From Prevotellaceae bacterium UBA1391 (GTDB taxonomy: Bacteria; Bacteroidota; Bacteroidia; Bacteroidales; Bacteroidaceae), in assembly GCA_002305265.1 (NCBI GenBank), contig DBQP01000016.1:1-64000 (forward strand): a DNA stretch of 64,000 nucleotides, given 5' to 3'. Below the pieces are notes generated by a model. That model searched no databases. It saw nothing but the letters and a program-made list of their open reading frames with translations, and had not been told where the DNA came from. Within the stretch, counting starts at the first letter, position 1, and each line of letters starts with the position of its first letter. The position numbers and the translations under genes were made by a program. Of the stretch, positions 1 through 8,806 are shown piece after piece.

Positions 1-461
1 AAGTTTAGCGGACAGTAATAATAGACAATCGTGTCGCCACGTTGCACCATCTTGATCTGGGTCGGACGGATGACAATATCGTTCAGCGTGAGTTCTTTTG
101 AGACCTTTCGCTCCATCAGGATGACGGGCAAGTCTATTTGCCTGTTGCGGCCGATGTTCTTCAAATGGTACGACAGATAGGTCGTCTCGAATTCCGGATG
201 CATCACCCTCACCATCAACTTTTGCGACACACGAGGCATGTCGCGCTTCACCCAAAGGGTGTAGCCGTCGAGGGCCATTGTCATCAGCGAATCTTCGATA
301 ATGGTGCTGTCGGCACGCATCAGTGTCACCCTCACATCCGGTATGGCCTGCCGGGTGAAGGCATTCTTGATCTGGCCCGTCAAGGTGACGCTCTGCCCCC
401 AAGACGGCATCGCACTCATCAGCATGCATGCGAAAAACAAAGCTTTATCAGACATTCTCAT
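1..461 (-). CDS. Carboxypeptidase-regulatory-like domain protein, 5' part only
   Basis: This gene runs off the left edge, so only the N-terminal 153 codons are present. The protein starts MRMSDKALFF and has a short signal peptide ending near SWGQS. A beta-sandwich segment of the CarboxypepD_reg-like type follows (VTLTGQIKNAFTRQAIPDV). The visible end, with MVQRGDTIVYYY, resembles the start of the plug-like region of Bacteroidales outer-membrane barrel proteins, in which a 'GDTIVY' strand comes before a conserved region. By family it would be an outer-membrane protein with an N-terminal regulatory domain; the barrel itself is not visible. A second ATG two codons downstream is an alternative start. 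It is divergent from the GH3 gene across a 1.4-kb spacer filled with repeats. Confidence 0.7.
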   Translation of the reverse strand, partial: MRMSDKALFFACMLMSAMPSWGQSVTLTGQIKNAFTRQAIPDVRVTLMRADSTIIEDSLMTMALDGYTLWVKRDMPRVSQKLMVRVMHPEFETTYLSYHLKNIGRNRQIDLPVILMERKVSKELTLNDIVIRPTQIKMVQRGDTIVYYYCPLN

Positions 462-1022
462 GGCATAGCATTCATGGAAGGAATCATGAACATTCGGTGA
501 TACACGTTGCAGACTTTGAGCAAAGCGAAGACAGCGCCCAGACTCCATTCTAATCAATGAAAGCAACAATTTGGTGCAAAAAAAACAATTTCGTCAATAA
601 AAAAAACTTTTTACTGAAATTTTTGTTAATTCAACGCCAAATATCCAACTCGACGTCGTTCACCGCAAAGAAAGCTGATTCGGAAACGCGTGGGGCAGCG
701 TCTTTGCCAGAAGATGCAGGTGGCCATGCCGACCGCCTGCAGGGATGGAGCATGACAAGCAGCGGATGCACAAAACCAGCATGCGCGTATCATCCATCTG
801 TGCGACCGGACACAAGCAAATGTGCCGGCCCCACAACGCCATGACAACAGCGAGGAAACGGACGGAGCTTGGCGGTGGTTTCTTGGCAACCGGAGCATGT
901 CGTGCGGCGGGCATAGCGCGCGGCACTCCCGGAGCCGCATGCCGGGTGCCCGGCTGGCCCGTTGGAAGCAGAGACGAAGCGCCCCGTGGGAAAGCGGAGC
1001 GGAAAAAAGGGCGCGTCCGTAC
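462..1022. other. Spacer without a recognisable gene, left part
   Basis: This stretch lies between the divergent left-edge gene and the GH3 gene. It begins AT-rich (about 555-640) and becomes GC-rich. I see no ribosome-binding site with a credible coding frame, no tRNA and no clear TAnnTTTG box. Open frames crossing it are low-complexity, Arg/Ala/Pro-rich and match no family I recognise. It leads into the 22-bp arrays. Confidence 0.5.
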
Positions 1023-1133
1023 GGAAAACGAGCGCACTCGAAACGGAAAACGAGCGCACTCGAAACGGAAAACGAACGCACTCGAAACGCAAAACGAACG
1101 CACTGGAAACGCAAAACGACTGTGCTCATTTGC
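1023..1133. repeat. 22-bp palindrome array A1, 5 units
   Basis: Five tandem units have dyad cores starting at 1030, 1052, 1074, 1096 and 1118, exactly 22 bp apart. The cores read GAGCGCACTC (twice), GAACGCACTC, GAACGCACTG and GACTGTGCTC. Each is preceded by an AAAAC tract and most are followed by GAAACG. The period is not a multiple of three, so the overlapping open frames are unlikely to be coding. It belongs to the family described in the summary. Confidence 0.9.
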
Positions 1134-1248
1134 AGCGCATGTGCTGGGGAGGCGGAACGAAGGGACGGCGCGCGAAGGGGCGAAAGGCGATGCGGGTGAA
1201 GGAGGCGTTCGGAGCCATGAATGCAGAAGGGCGTCGGCAGCGGATGGA

Positions 1249-1478
1249 GAGGGCCTCTATGAGGCTGCGAGAAGACTTATGCGACTCTGCGGGAAGGCCT
1301 TCGTGATGCCGCGAGAAGGTTTTCGCGACTCTGCGGGAAGGCCTTCGTGATGCGGCGGGAAGGCCTTCGTGACGATGCGGGAAGGCCTTCGTGGTGAGAT
1401 GAGAAAGCGCGAAGGGCATGTTGCTGACGTCGGGAAGACATGCTGCTGGTGGCGGGAAGCTATGCTGCTGGTGGCGAT
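1249..1478. repeat. 22-bp palindrome array A2, 7 units plus degenerate tail
   Basis: Units start at 1249, 1271, 1293, 1315, 1337, 1359 and 1381, always 22 bp apart. The best copies carry GAAGGCCTTC within CGGGAAGGCCTTCGTGATGC. The copies at 1249, 1271 and 1315 are degenerate but in register. A further pair of 22-bp units containing GGGAAG and TGCTGCTGGTGGC (GAAG at 1435 and 1457) follows out of phase. The array lies about 120 bp after A1 in the same spacer. Confidence 0.88.
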
Positions 1479-1482
1479 TCGC

Positions 1483-1838
1483 GCTGGGGAAACTCGGCCG
1501 GGGAACGGCGGCGGAGAGAGAGGGGCGTATGGAGGCGAGGACGCGCGCCCGCCGGCGAAGGTTTCGGCGGCCGTAAGGCGCTTTGGCTGGACAGGAAAAG
1601 CTACGGAACGGGGCCGGCGAACAAAGATTCCGGCGGATGGTGCCCATTTCTCGGCGAAAATGCTTGCACAGGTCCGGATTTTTTGCGAAAATTGCAGGTG
1701 AGTTGTGCAACGGCTGCGTTGCATCGGGCTGACGGACAGGGAAAACAGGCGGCGGAAGCGGCGGAAGTCGACATGCGCGTCCCCCGTTTTGCCGGCGCGC
1801 TCTCTTTCGACCTACACACTAAATAACACCTTGATACG
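1483..1838. other. GC-rich leader region upstream of the GH3 gene
   Basis: About 350 bp separate the array tail from the GH3 start. The region is GC-rich, with an AT-rich patch near 1670-1700. I cannot find a clean TAnnTTTG element in it, so the promoter of the GH3 gene is not assigned. No gene or RNA is recognisable. Confidence 0.4.
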
Positions 1839-4772
1839 ATGAAAAAGCTCATGATGATGCTGGCTTGTTCGCTGTTGGCTATGGGCCCGGCGACGGCACA
1901 AAGCAAGAAGAGTCCGGTGCGCTTCGATGCCTACGTATGGGATTTCGGAGCCATCAACGTGGCGGAAGGAACGGTCTGCCACACGTTTACGTTTGAAAAC
2001 ACGTCGAAATCGGCGGTACGCATTGCCCGCGCTGTGCCCAGCTGCGAGTGCATCAGTGCCACCTATCCGCAGCAGGCGGTTCTGCCTGGTCAGCGCGCGG
2101 AGGTGATGGTGGCGCTCTCGCCCAAGGGCTCGCGGGGCAAGACTTTCCGCAGCATCGAGCTGCTCGACCCGCTGGGGCAGACGCTCGGTTCGCTCACGGC
2201 GCAGGCGACGGTGGACTCCACGGCGCTGAGCGGTGTGGACTCCTACCCTTTCCGCAATCCCTCGCTCTCAAACGAGGAGCGCGTGGAGAACTTGATTTCG
2301 CTGCTGACACCCGAGGAGAAGGTGGGGCTGATGATGAACAAGTCCATCTCCGTCGACCGTCTCGGGATTCCGTCATACAACTGGTGGAGCGAGGCGTGCC
2401 ACGGTGTGCGGCAGGACGGCTACACGGTGTATCCGCAACCGATCGGCATGGCGGCTGCCTTCAGCGAGAAGCTGGTGTATGATGTCTTCACGACGGTGTC
2501 CGACGAGGCGCGCGCCAACTGGAACCGCTCCGACCACAATGTCTTCAATGTGCCGATGGGCGTGACGTACTATCCGGGGAATCCAGAGCTGACGTTCTGG
2601 TGCCCGAACGTCAATATCTTCCGCGACCCGCGCTGGGGCCGCGGACAGGAGACGTGTGGCGAGGACCCGTATCTGAGCGCCGTGCTGGGCGTGCAGACCG
2701 TGCTGGGCATGCAGGGCAACGACGACAGGTATTACAAGACCCACGCCTGCGCCAAGCACTACGCCGTGCACAGCGGCCCGGAGCCCCTCCGTCACTCGTT
2801 CAACGCCACGGTATCGATGCGCGACCTTTGGGAGACGTATCTGCCGGCCTTCAAGGCACTCGTGAAGAAGGCCAACGTGCGGGAGGTGATGTGCGCCTAC
2901 AACCGCTATGAGGGCGAGCCTTGCTGCACGAGCGACCGCCTGCTCGTGGACATCCTGCGCCGCAAGTGGGGCTACGACGCCATCGTGCTCACCGACTGCG
3001 ACGCCATCAACAACTTCTACAACAAGGGGCAGCACGAGACGCACCCCGACGCGCTGTCGGCCTCGGTGGACGCGGTGCTCAACGGGACGGACCTGGAATG
3101 CGGCAAAGTGTTCATGGTGCTGACCGAGGCGCTCGCCAAGGGGCTCATTCAGGAGTCGACGCTCGACGCGCATCTGCGCAAGACGCTGCGCGGGCGCTTC
3201 GAGCTGGGCATGTTCGATCCGGCCGACCAGATTCCGTGGGCCCAGCTGACGCCCGACGTCATCAGCAGCGAGAGGAACGACGCTCTCGCCACGCAGGCGG
3301 CGCGCGAGTCGATGGTGCTGCTCGCCAACAACGGCGTGCTTCCGCTCTCAAAGCAGATCCGCACCATCGCCGTGGTAGGCCCGAATGCCGACGACGCCTC
3401 CATGCTGAACGGCAACTATGGCGGCACGCCAACGAAAGCGCATACGCGCACGCTGCTCGACGGCATCCGCGCGGCGGTGCCCGGCGCCAACGTCATCTAC
3501 CGTAAGGCCTGCGAACTGGCCGACGAGTATACGACCGTGCACCATCTGGCAGACTTCAACGAGGGGCAAGGCGTGAAGGTGGACTTCTTCAACAACAAGG
3601 AACTGAAGGGCGAACCGGCCAAGACGGCCTACTACAAGGAGCTTGACTTCTCGACGTTCGGTGCATGGGGATTTGCGGAAGGCATCGACAACGACAATCT
3701 CTCGGTGCGCATCAGCGGCCGCTACCGCGCCACCTTCACGGGAGAGATGCAGTATACGATCGCCACGGACAACGGCTACGTGATCCGCGTCGACAACGCC
3801 GTAGTGGAAGAGGCGCAGCCTGCTCCGGCACGCCGCGGCTTCGGACGTGGACGCGTCGACTACAAGTCGTTTCCGGTGGAAGCGGGAAAGACCTATGAGG
3901 TGGTCATCGAATACAAGCGTGGCAACGGCAATTTCGCCATGCTGCGCGCCGACATCTGCGAGCGGAAACTCGTGGAATTCGACGCGCTGGCGGCTGAGGT
4001 GCGCGAGGCCGACGCCATCATCGTGATCGGAGGCATCTCTGCCCGCATGGAGGGCGAGGGCGGCGACAAGGCCGACATCGAACTCCCCCGCGTGCAGCAG
4101 CGCCTCCTGCGGGCCATGCACGCCACGGGCCGCCCCGTGGTGATGGTGAACTGCTCGGGCTCCGCCATTGCCTTCGGCAGCGTGGAAGGACAGTATGACG
4201 CCCTGCTGCAGGCCTGGTATGCCGGACAAGGCGGCGCCAAGGCACTGGCCGACGTTCTCTTCGGCGACTACAACCCCGGCGGCAAACTGCCCGTCACGTG
4301 GTATCGCTCGAATGACGACCTGCCTGATTTCCTCGACTACAGCATGGAAAACCGCACGTACCGCTACTTCCGCGGCGTGCCGCACTTCGCCTTTGGCTAC
4401 GGCCTGTCGTACACGAGCTTCTCCGTGGGCAAGGGCAAGCTGTCGAAGACGTCGATGACGGCCGACGGCAAGGTCACCCTGACGGTGCCCGTCAGCAACA
4501 CGGGCCAACGCGAGGGCACGGAAACGGTGCAAGTGTATGTGAAAGCCCTCGACTATCCCGACGCACCCATCAAGTCGCTCCGCGGCTTCCAGAAAATCAA
4601 CATCGCCGCCGGCGCGACCGAAAAAGCCGTCATCCAGCTCGACGGCGAGGCCTTCGAATACTACGATCCGTCCATCGACGAACTGTCTACACGCCCGGGG
4701 CGCTATCAGATTCTCTACGGCACTTCGTCGCGCGATGAGGACCTCCAGTCACTAGACTTCGTCGTGAAATGA
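1839..4772 (+). CDS. Secreted GH3 beta-glycosidase with N-terminal DUF1573 domain
   Basis: 977 residues. A signal peptide (1-20, ending TAQS) is followed by a DUF1573-type beta-sandwich at about 25-120 (DFGAINVAEG, SCECISA, SPKGSRGKTFRSIEL). The GH3 catalytic barrel comes next, with CAKHYAVHSG, NIFRDPRWGRGQETCGEDPY and VLTDCDAI, whose Asp386 is the expected nucleophile. A PA14-like insert spans roughly 600-700, and EGEGGDKADIELP near 738-750 is the region holding the acid/base Glu in this family. A C-terminal FnIII-like domain contains VSNTGQREGTETVQVYV. This layout matches bacterial beta-xylosidases and beta-glucosidases that release terminal sugars from hemicellulose oligomers outside the cytoplasm. 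Substrate cannot be fixed from sequence. The DUF1573 fusion is unusual. It converges with a secreted esterase across a strong hairpin. Confidence 0.93.
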   Translation: MKKLMMMLACSLLAMGPATAQSKKSPVRFDAYVWDFGAINVAEGTVCHTFTFENTSKSAVRIARAVPSCECISATYPQQAVLPGQRAEVMVALSPKGSRGKTFRSIELLDPLGQTLGSLTAQATVDSTALSGVDSYPFRNPSLSNEERVENLISLLTPEEKVGLMMNKSISVDRLGIPSYNWWSEACHGVRQDGYTVYPQPIGMAAAFSEKLVYDVFTTVSDEARANWNRSDHNVFNVPMGVTYYPGNPELTFWCPNVNIFRDPRWGRGQETCGEDPYLSAVLGVQTVLGMQGNDDRYYKTHACAKHYAVHSGPEPLRHSFNATVSMRDLWETYLPAFKALVKKANVREVMCAYNRYEGEPCCTSDRLLVDILRRKWGYDAIVLTDCDAINNFYNKGQHETHPDALSASVDAVLNGTDLECGKVFMVLTEALAKGLIQESTLDAHLRKTLRGRFELGMFDPADQIPWAQLTPDVISSERNDALATQAARESMVLLANNGVLPLSKQIRTIAVVGPNADDASMLNGNYGGTPTKAHTRTLLDGIRAAVPGANVIYRKACELADEYTTVHHLADFNEGQGVKVDFFNNKELKGEPAKTAYYKELDFSTFGAWGFAEGIDNDNLSVRISGRYRATFTGEMQYTIATDNGYVIRVDNAVVEEAQPAPARRGFGRGRVDYKSFPVEAGKTYEVVIEYKRGNGNFAMLRADICERKLVEFDALAAEVREADAIIVIGGISARMEGEGGDKADIELPRVQQRLLRAMHATGRPVVMVNCSGSAIAFGSVEGQYDALLQAWYAGQGGAKALADVLFGDYNPGGKLPVTWYRSNDDLPDFLDYSMENRTYRYFRGVPHFAFGYGLSYTSFSVGKGKLSKTSMTADGKVTLTVPVSNTGQREGTETVQVYVKALDYPDAPIKSLRGFQKINIAAGATEKAVIQLDGEAFEYYDPSIDELSTRPGRYQILYGTSSRDEDLQSLDFVVK

Positions 4773-4859
4773 GCGGTGCGGGGCGCAGAAGTATTTCCAT
4801 CGCCGCCGCTATCCCATTCGTCATGCAACGCGCATCGAAAGACGCCACGCACATCGAAA

Positions 4860-4900
4860 ACAAGAAGAGCGTTCCGAGACAAACGGAACGCTCTTCTTGT
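4860..4900. terminator. Bidirectional hairpin terminator between GH3 and esterase genes
   Basis: A perfect 17-bp inverted repeat has arms at 4860-4876 (ACAAGAAGAGCGTTCCG) and 4884-4900 with a 7-nt loop. It sits between convergent genes ending at 4772 (+) and 5046 (-), the expected place for a shared terminator. The spacer to 5045 holds nothing else I recognise. Confidence 0.85.
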
Positions 4901-5045
4901 GGGATGGAGTGTGTCTGCAGGTCAGACGGAGGACGCATGACTGCATCCGGCCAGCTGCGGAGGGGAACACGCGGGGGTGCGGACCCGAGCATCTGGGGCG
5001 GAGCAAGCAAGGATGTGGATGCGGCGACTGCACGCAGGAAGGCTC

Positions 5046-6194
5046 CTACCACAGCTTCACTTCCAGCTCGACGGTGAAGGCAAAGCGCTCGTCCTGACGT
5101 TCGAGCAGGTTGCGACGGATGACGGACACGCTGCGGCGCACGCGCTTGTTGCAGACCTCACGCCCTTGAAAAATCACACGTACGGGGCGATCGAGGTCCA
5201 TCATCCGGTCGTTCAGGCAGAGCGTCAGATGGCGGTAATCCGACGCCTCGACCGTGATGGTGTTGCCCGCATAGGATGCCCGCACTTCCTTGTGCCGGGC
5301 CACCTCTTGCGGCCTCACCTTGAGCCAGTAGAAGAATGGAGCCTGATGCGCTTCCTGATGCCAGACGACGCGCGACGGATAGGGATTGCGGGTGTAGCGC
5401 GCCATCCACGACACGGCCACCGTGTCCACGCGGTCCATCCAGTGCCCTTTTCCTTTGGCAAGGAAGCCCCAGTGGGCATAGCCTTCGGAGTCGGCGGCCT
5501 GGAGCGAGTCCATCTCCGCCATGCGCTCCGCGGCGAGGCGGTTGCGGTCGTAGGCTGCGTCCCACTCGCCGCACCAGATGGAGAACGGCGTGTTGCGCAA
5601 GTTCTCCAGCCGGACGTCGCCCGGATGACCCGCCATCATCGATGCGGCGGCCCAGGTGTCGGCCATGCGGGGCGCCAGACGCCACACGCCGTCGCCGCCG
5701 GCCGAATAGCCCATGATGTAGACGCGGTCGGGGTTGACATCCCAATGCGTGACGCAGTACGTGATGAGCGCGCGGTAGCAGCGGTCGAGCAGCGGCTTGA
5801 AGTGCATGTCCCAGTCGTTGTAGGGGGCGCGCGGGCAGACGTAGACTCCTTCCTTCGGCTGATAGAGCATGGTTTGGTTGGACCACTGCGAGTCGTTCAG
5901 CGCCGCCGGCGCATTGCCGCCGCCGTGCAGGGAAATGTAGAGCGAGCGTCCGTCGGCCGGCTTGGCACCGAAAATCTGCCAATGCAGCGGCATGACGAGG
6001 GTGTCGACGCGCAGTTTTTGTTCTGTAGTCACATAGTCGAGTCGCTTTCGCTCGCTGTCTTTCCATTCGCCGACGATGCGCTCCACGGCCTGGTCAGCCT
6101 GCGTCTTTGTCAGGCGCTTGCGGGGAGAAGCTGCGGCAATGCTGCACACGAAGGCGCAGCACGCGAGCCATCCCAGCATCCGATTCATGTTCAT
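5046..6194 (-). CDS. Secreted alpha/beta-hydrolase (esterase/PHB depolymerase-like)
   Basis: 382 residues with an N-terminal signal peptide (about 1-22). The alpha/beta-hydrolase fold is indicated by the oxyanion-type loop SLHGGG near residue 88, the nucleophile elbow GYSAGGDG with Ser164, a strand IWCGEWDAAYD that may supply the acid, and GKGHWMD with a likely catalytic His. The C-terminal 110 residues look like an added beta-rich domain. Such proteins in Bacteroidales are usually exported carbohydrate esterases or peptidases. The neighbouring GH3 glycosidase favours deacylation of hemicellulose, but this is inference. Starts at residues 1 and 3 or 6 are all possible. Confidence 0.75.
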   Translation of the reverse strand: MNMNRMLGWLACCAFVCSIAAASPRKRLTKTQADQAVERIVGEWKDSERKRLDYVTTEQKLRVDTLVMPLHWQIFGAKPADGRSLYISLHGGGNAPAALNDSQWSNQTMLYQPKEGVYVCPRAPYNDWDMHFKPLLDRCYRALITYCVTHWDVNPDRVYIMGYSAGGDGVWRLAPRMADTWAAASMMAGHPGDVRLENLRNTPFSIWCGEWDAAYDRNRLAAERMAEMDSLQAADSEGYAHWGFLAKGKGHWMDRVDTVAVSWMARYTRNPYPSRVVWHQEAHQAPFFYWLKVRPQEVARHKEVRASYAGNTITVEASDYRHLTLCLNDRMMDLDRPVRVIFQGREVCNKRVRRSVSVIRRNLLERQDERFAFTVELEVKLW

Positions 6195-6285
6195 ATCTTA
6201 GTGTTGCTGAACGTCCCGTTTGATGGGCAGGACGCTTGATGATGATGTTGCCGAAGATTCATCGCCGTTGTGCAGCGGACCCATG

Positions 6286-6395
6286 GTCTTTTCGCTGCGG
6301 AACGATTACCCTCGTGAGACGGATTTATTGTCTTTTCGCTGCGGAACGATTGCTCTCGTGAGACGGATTTATTGTCTTTTCGCTGCAGATGGATG
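6286..6395. repeat. 44-bp tandem repeat (2 x 22), 2.5 copies
   Basis: GTCTTTTCGCTGCGG occurs at 6286 and 6330 and, slightly changed, at 6374, so the period is 44 bp. Each 44-mer divides into a TCTTTTCGCTGCGGAACGATT half and a CTCGTGAGACGGATTTATT half of 22 bp each. It lies between two minus-strand genes, upstream of the esterase and downstream of the peptidase. Confidence 0.85.
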
Positions 6396-6440
6396 GCCCT
6401 TGGGCAGCGGATTTTTCCCTACCCTGCTGCGCACTGGGGT

Positions 6441-8642
6441 TTATTGTGCGAGCATGTGGCGGTCGAGGAAGCGCTCGATGCGCGTAAAGAGATGGCTGCG
6501 TGTGTTTCCTCCCGAGATGCCGTGGTTGCGGTTGGTGTAGGGCTGCAGTTCAAACTGGATGCCCGCCTGTGTGAGTTGCTCCGCCAGTTCGGCTGTGTTC
6601 TGATAGTGCACGTTGTCGTCGGCCGTGCCGTGGCAGATGAGCAAGTCGCCCTGCAACTTCTGGTAGCGGTGGAGCGGCGAGATGTCGTAGCCGTCCGGAT
6701 TCTCCTGCGGAGTGCGCATGTAGCGCTCGGTGTAGGCCGAATCGTAGAAGCGCCAGTCGCACACGGGGGCCACCGCAACGCCGCAGCGGAAGGCTTTTCT
6801 TCCCTCAGCCAGCGACATGATGGTATTGAATCCGCCGAAACTCCAGCCCCAGATGGCGATGCGGGATGCGTCTACATAGGACTGGCGCGCCAGCCAAAGC
6901 GCGGTCTCGACTTGGTCTTTCGACTCCTTGTCGCCCATCGTGAGGTACGTGCACTTCTGAAATTCCTCGCCGCGGCCGCCTGTTCCGCGCCCGTCGACGC
7001 AGACCACAATGTAGCCTTTCTGCGCCATGCGGTGCTCCCAGATGAGTCCGCCCATGAAGCCGTTGCCCCACGAGTTGTGCACTTCCTGGCTGCCCGGACC
7101 GGAATACTGGTACATCAGCACCGGATATTTTCGCGCAGGAGAGAAGTCGGCCGGTTTCACCATCCATCCGTTCAGCTGCACGCCCTCGCTGGTCGTGAGC
7201 GTGAAGAGCTCGGGACGGGCGATGTGAAGTCCGTCATAGAGCGCTTTGAGCGCGGCATTGTCTTCCAGTACGCGCACCTGCTTGCCGGCAGCCGTGTAGA
7301 CCGCCGTCACCGGCGGCGTCTGGATGTCGGAGAATGTATTGATGAAGTAGCGGCAACCGGTCGAGAAGGCTGCTGCGTTCACGCCCTTGCCGTTCGTCAG
7401 CCGCACGCGCTTTCCTTTCTTGTCGACGACATAGACGTACTGCTCGAGCGGACTGCCCTCGTTGGAGGCAAAGTAGAACAGTTCGCCGGCTGCATCCGTT
7501 CCGTAGTAGTCGTTCACCACGAACGAGCCGCTCGTGAGCTGCCGCAGCAAGGTGCCGCCCAGCGAGTAGAGGTAGAGATGGCGGAATCCGTCGCGCTCGC
7601 TGAGCAGGACGAACTCCTGTCCCGAGAAGTCGAGATGCGCATAGAAACTGGTCTCGATGTAGCGCTTGTTGGTCTCGCGCACCGCCAGCTGTGCGATGCC
7701 GGAGCGCGGATTCACCATATAGATGTCGCAGCGGTTCTGATGGCGGTTCAAGGTCACGACGGCCAGACGGTCTTTGTCGCTCGTGAACTGCAGGCGTGGA
7801 ATGTAGCCGTCGCTGTCGAGCGGCACTTCCAGACGGCGCGTTACGCGGCTCTGGATGTCGAAGCTGTGGACGCTGACCCGGCTGTTCGTCTCTCCCGCCT
7901 TGGGATATTTATACTCGTAGGCGCCGGTATACAGCTTGTAGGCCTCCATGGCCGGTGCCGCGCCCCGATACCACGGAAAGGAGAAGGTGCGTACCGCGCT
8001 CTCGTCGAAGCGAATCCACGCCAGCATCTTCGAGTCGGCCGAGAAGTCGAAGGCGCGGTTGAACTCGAACTCCTCCTCGTACACCCAGTCGGGCTTGCCG
8101 TTGATGACGTGGTTGAAGCGGCCGTCCGTCGTCACGCGGCTTTCGGCGTTGTTGAAGAGCAGCTTCACCAGCCAGAGATCGCCGTCGCGCACGAAGGCCA
8201 CCATCGTGCCGTCGGGCGAGAACACGGGCACCTCCTGCGGCCCGCCCTTGCTCAAGGGTTCGAGCGTGCGGTTGTGCACATTGTAGATGTAGTAGACGGC
8301 TGTAGCGCTGCGGCGATAGATGGGCTGGCGATCAGTCTCAATCAGCAAGTTCTTGCCGTCGGGCGCGATGATGTAGGAGCTGAACGCCACCAGTTTCTGC
8401 CCGCGGGCCGTGGAAAGGTCGAACAGCGTCTCCAGCGTCTCGCCCGTTTTGTAGGAGCACCGCAGGATTTGCCGGCGGTCCTCCGAGATCCGCGTGTAGG
8501 ACTCGCCGTCGGCCATGGGCCTGATGCCCGCGACGCTGCGCGGATAGTAGCGATAGTTGACGACGTCGTTGAGCGAGATTTCCTGTGCGGCGGACGCGAT
8601 TGCGACGAGCACCAGCAGGAACGAAAAGAGGGTCTTGCGCAT
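6441..8642 (-). CDS. S9 family dipeptidyl-peptidase IV-like serine peptidase
   Basis: 733 residues with a signal peptide (1-19). The N-terminal part is a DPP-IV beta-propeller (DPPIV_N) containing the conserved DWVYEEEF motif, whose Glu pair binds the free amino terminus of substrates in this family. The C-terminal catalytic domain carries GWSFGGF with nucleophile Ser601, GRGTGGRGEEF, and the late region containing HGTADDNVHYQN and NRNHGI that supplies Asp and His. The length suits bacterial DPP-IV. It would remove X-Pro or X-Ala dipeptides from peptides in the periplasm, consistent with a peptide-using Bacteroidales. It stands alone, divergent from the DUF4230 pair. Confidence 0.93.
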   Translation of the reverse strand: MRKTLFSFLLVLVAIASAAQEISLNDVVNYRYYPRSVAGIRPMADGESYTRISEDRRQILRCSYKTGETLETLFDLSTARGQKLVAFSSYIIAPDGKNLLIETDRQPIYRRSATAVYYIYNVHNRTLEPLSKGGPQEVPVFSPDGTMVAFVRDGDLWLVKLLFNNAESRVTTDGRFNHVINGKPDWVYEEEFEFNRAFDFSADSKMLAWIRFDESAVRTFSFPWYRGAAPAMEAYKLYTGAYEYKYPKAGETNSRVSVHSFDIQSRVTRRLEVPLDSDGYIPRLQFTSDKDRLAVVTLNRHQNRCDIYMVNPRSGIAQLAVRETNKRYIETSFYAHLDFSGQEFVLLSERDGFRHLYLYSLGGTLLRQLTSGSFVVNDYYGTDAAGELFYFASNEGSPLEQYVYVVDKKGKRVRLTNGKGVNAAAFSTGCRYFINTFSDIQTPPVTAVYTAAGKQVRVLEDNAALKALYDGLHIARPELFTLTTSEGVQLNGWMVKPADFSPARKYPVLMYQYSGPGSQEVHNSWGNGFMGGLIWEHRMAQKGYIVVCVDGRGTGGRGEEFQKCTYLTMGDKESKDQVETALWLARQSYVDASRIAIWGWSFGGFNTIMSLAEGRKAFRCGVAVAPVCDWRFYDSAYTERYMRTPQENPDGYDISPLHRYQKLQGDLLICHGTADDNVHYQNTAELAEQLTQAGIQFELQPYTNRNHGISGGNTRSHLFTRIERFLDRHMLAQ

Positions 8643-8806
8643 GATGGCTGTGGGGTTTTACGGGTCGGTTCCCGCCGCCAGCGCCAAAACACTTTGGCCG
8701 CCGCTTTGCGGATTCGCAGAAAATCACTTATTTTGCAGTGAGAAGCCGACCCGGTGGGTTTCTCCAATTTTTCTGCAAAATAAATAAAAACTTGGCAAAA
8801 ACTGAA

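Noticed and set aside
626..1710. Several overlapping open frames of 100-200 codons on both strands in the 462-1838 spacer
   Set aside because: They are low-complexity, overlap one another in many frames, and run through 22-bp repeats whose period is not a multiple of three. No family resemblance or start signal supports them.
6372..8741. A 789-codon plus-strand frame opposite the DPP-IV gene
   Set aside because: The minus strand encodes an intact S9 peptidase with catalytic motifs. The plus-strand frame is an antisense shadow in GC-rich DNA.
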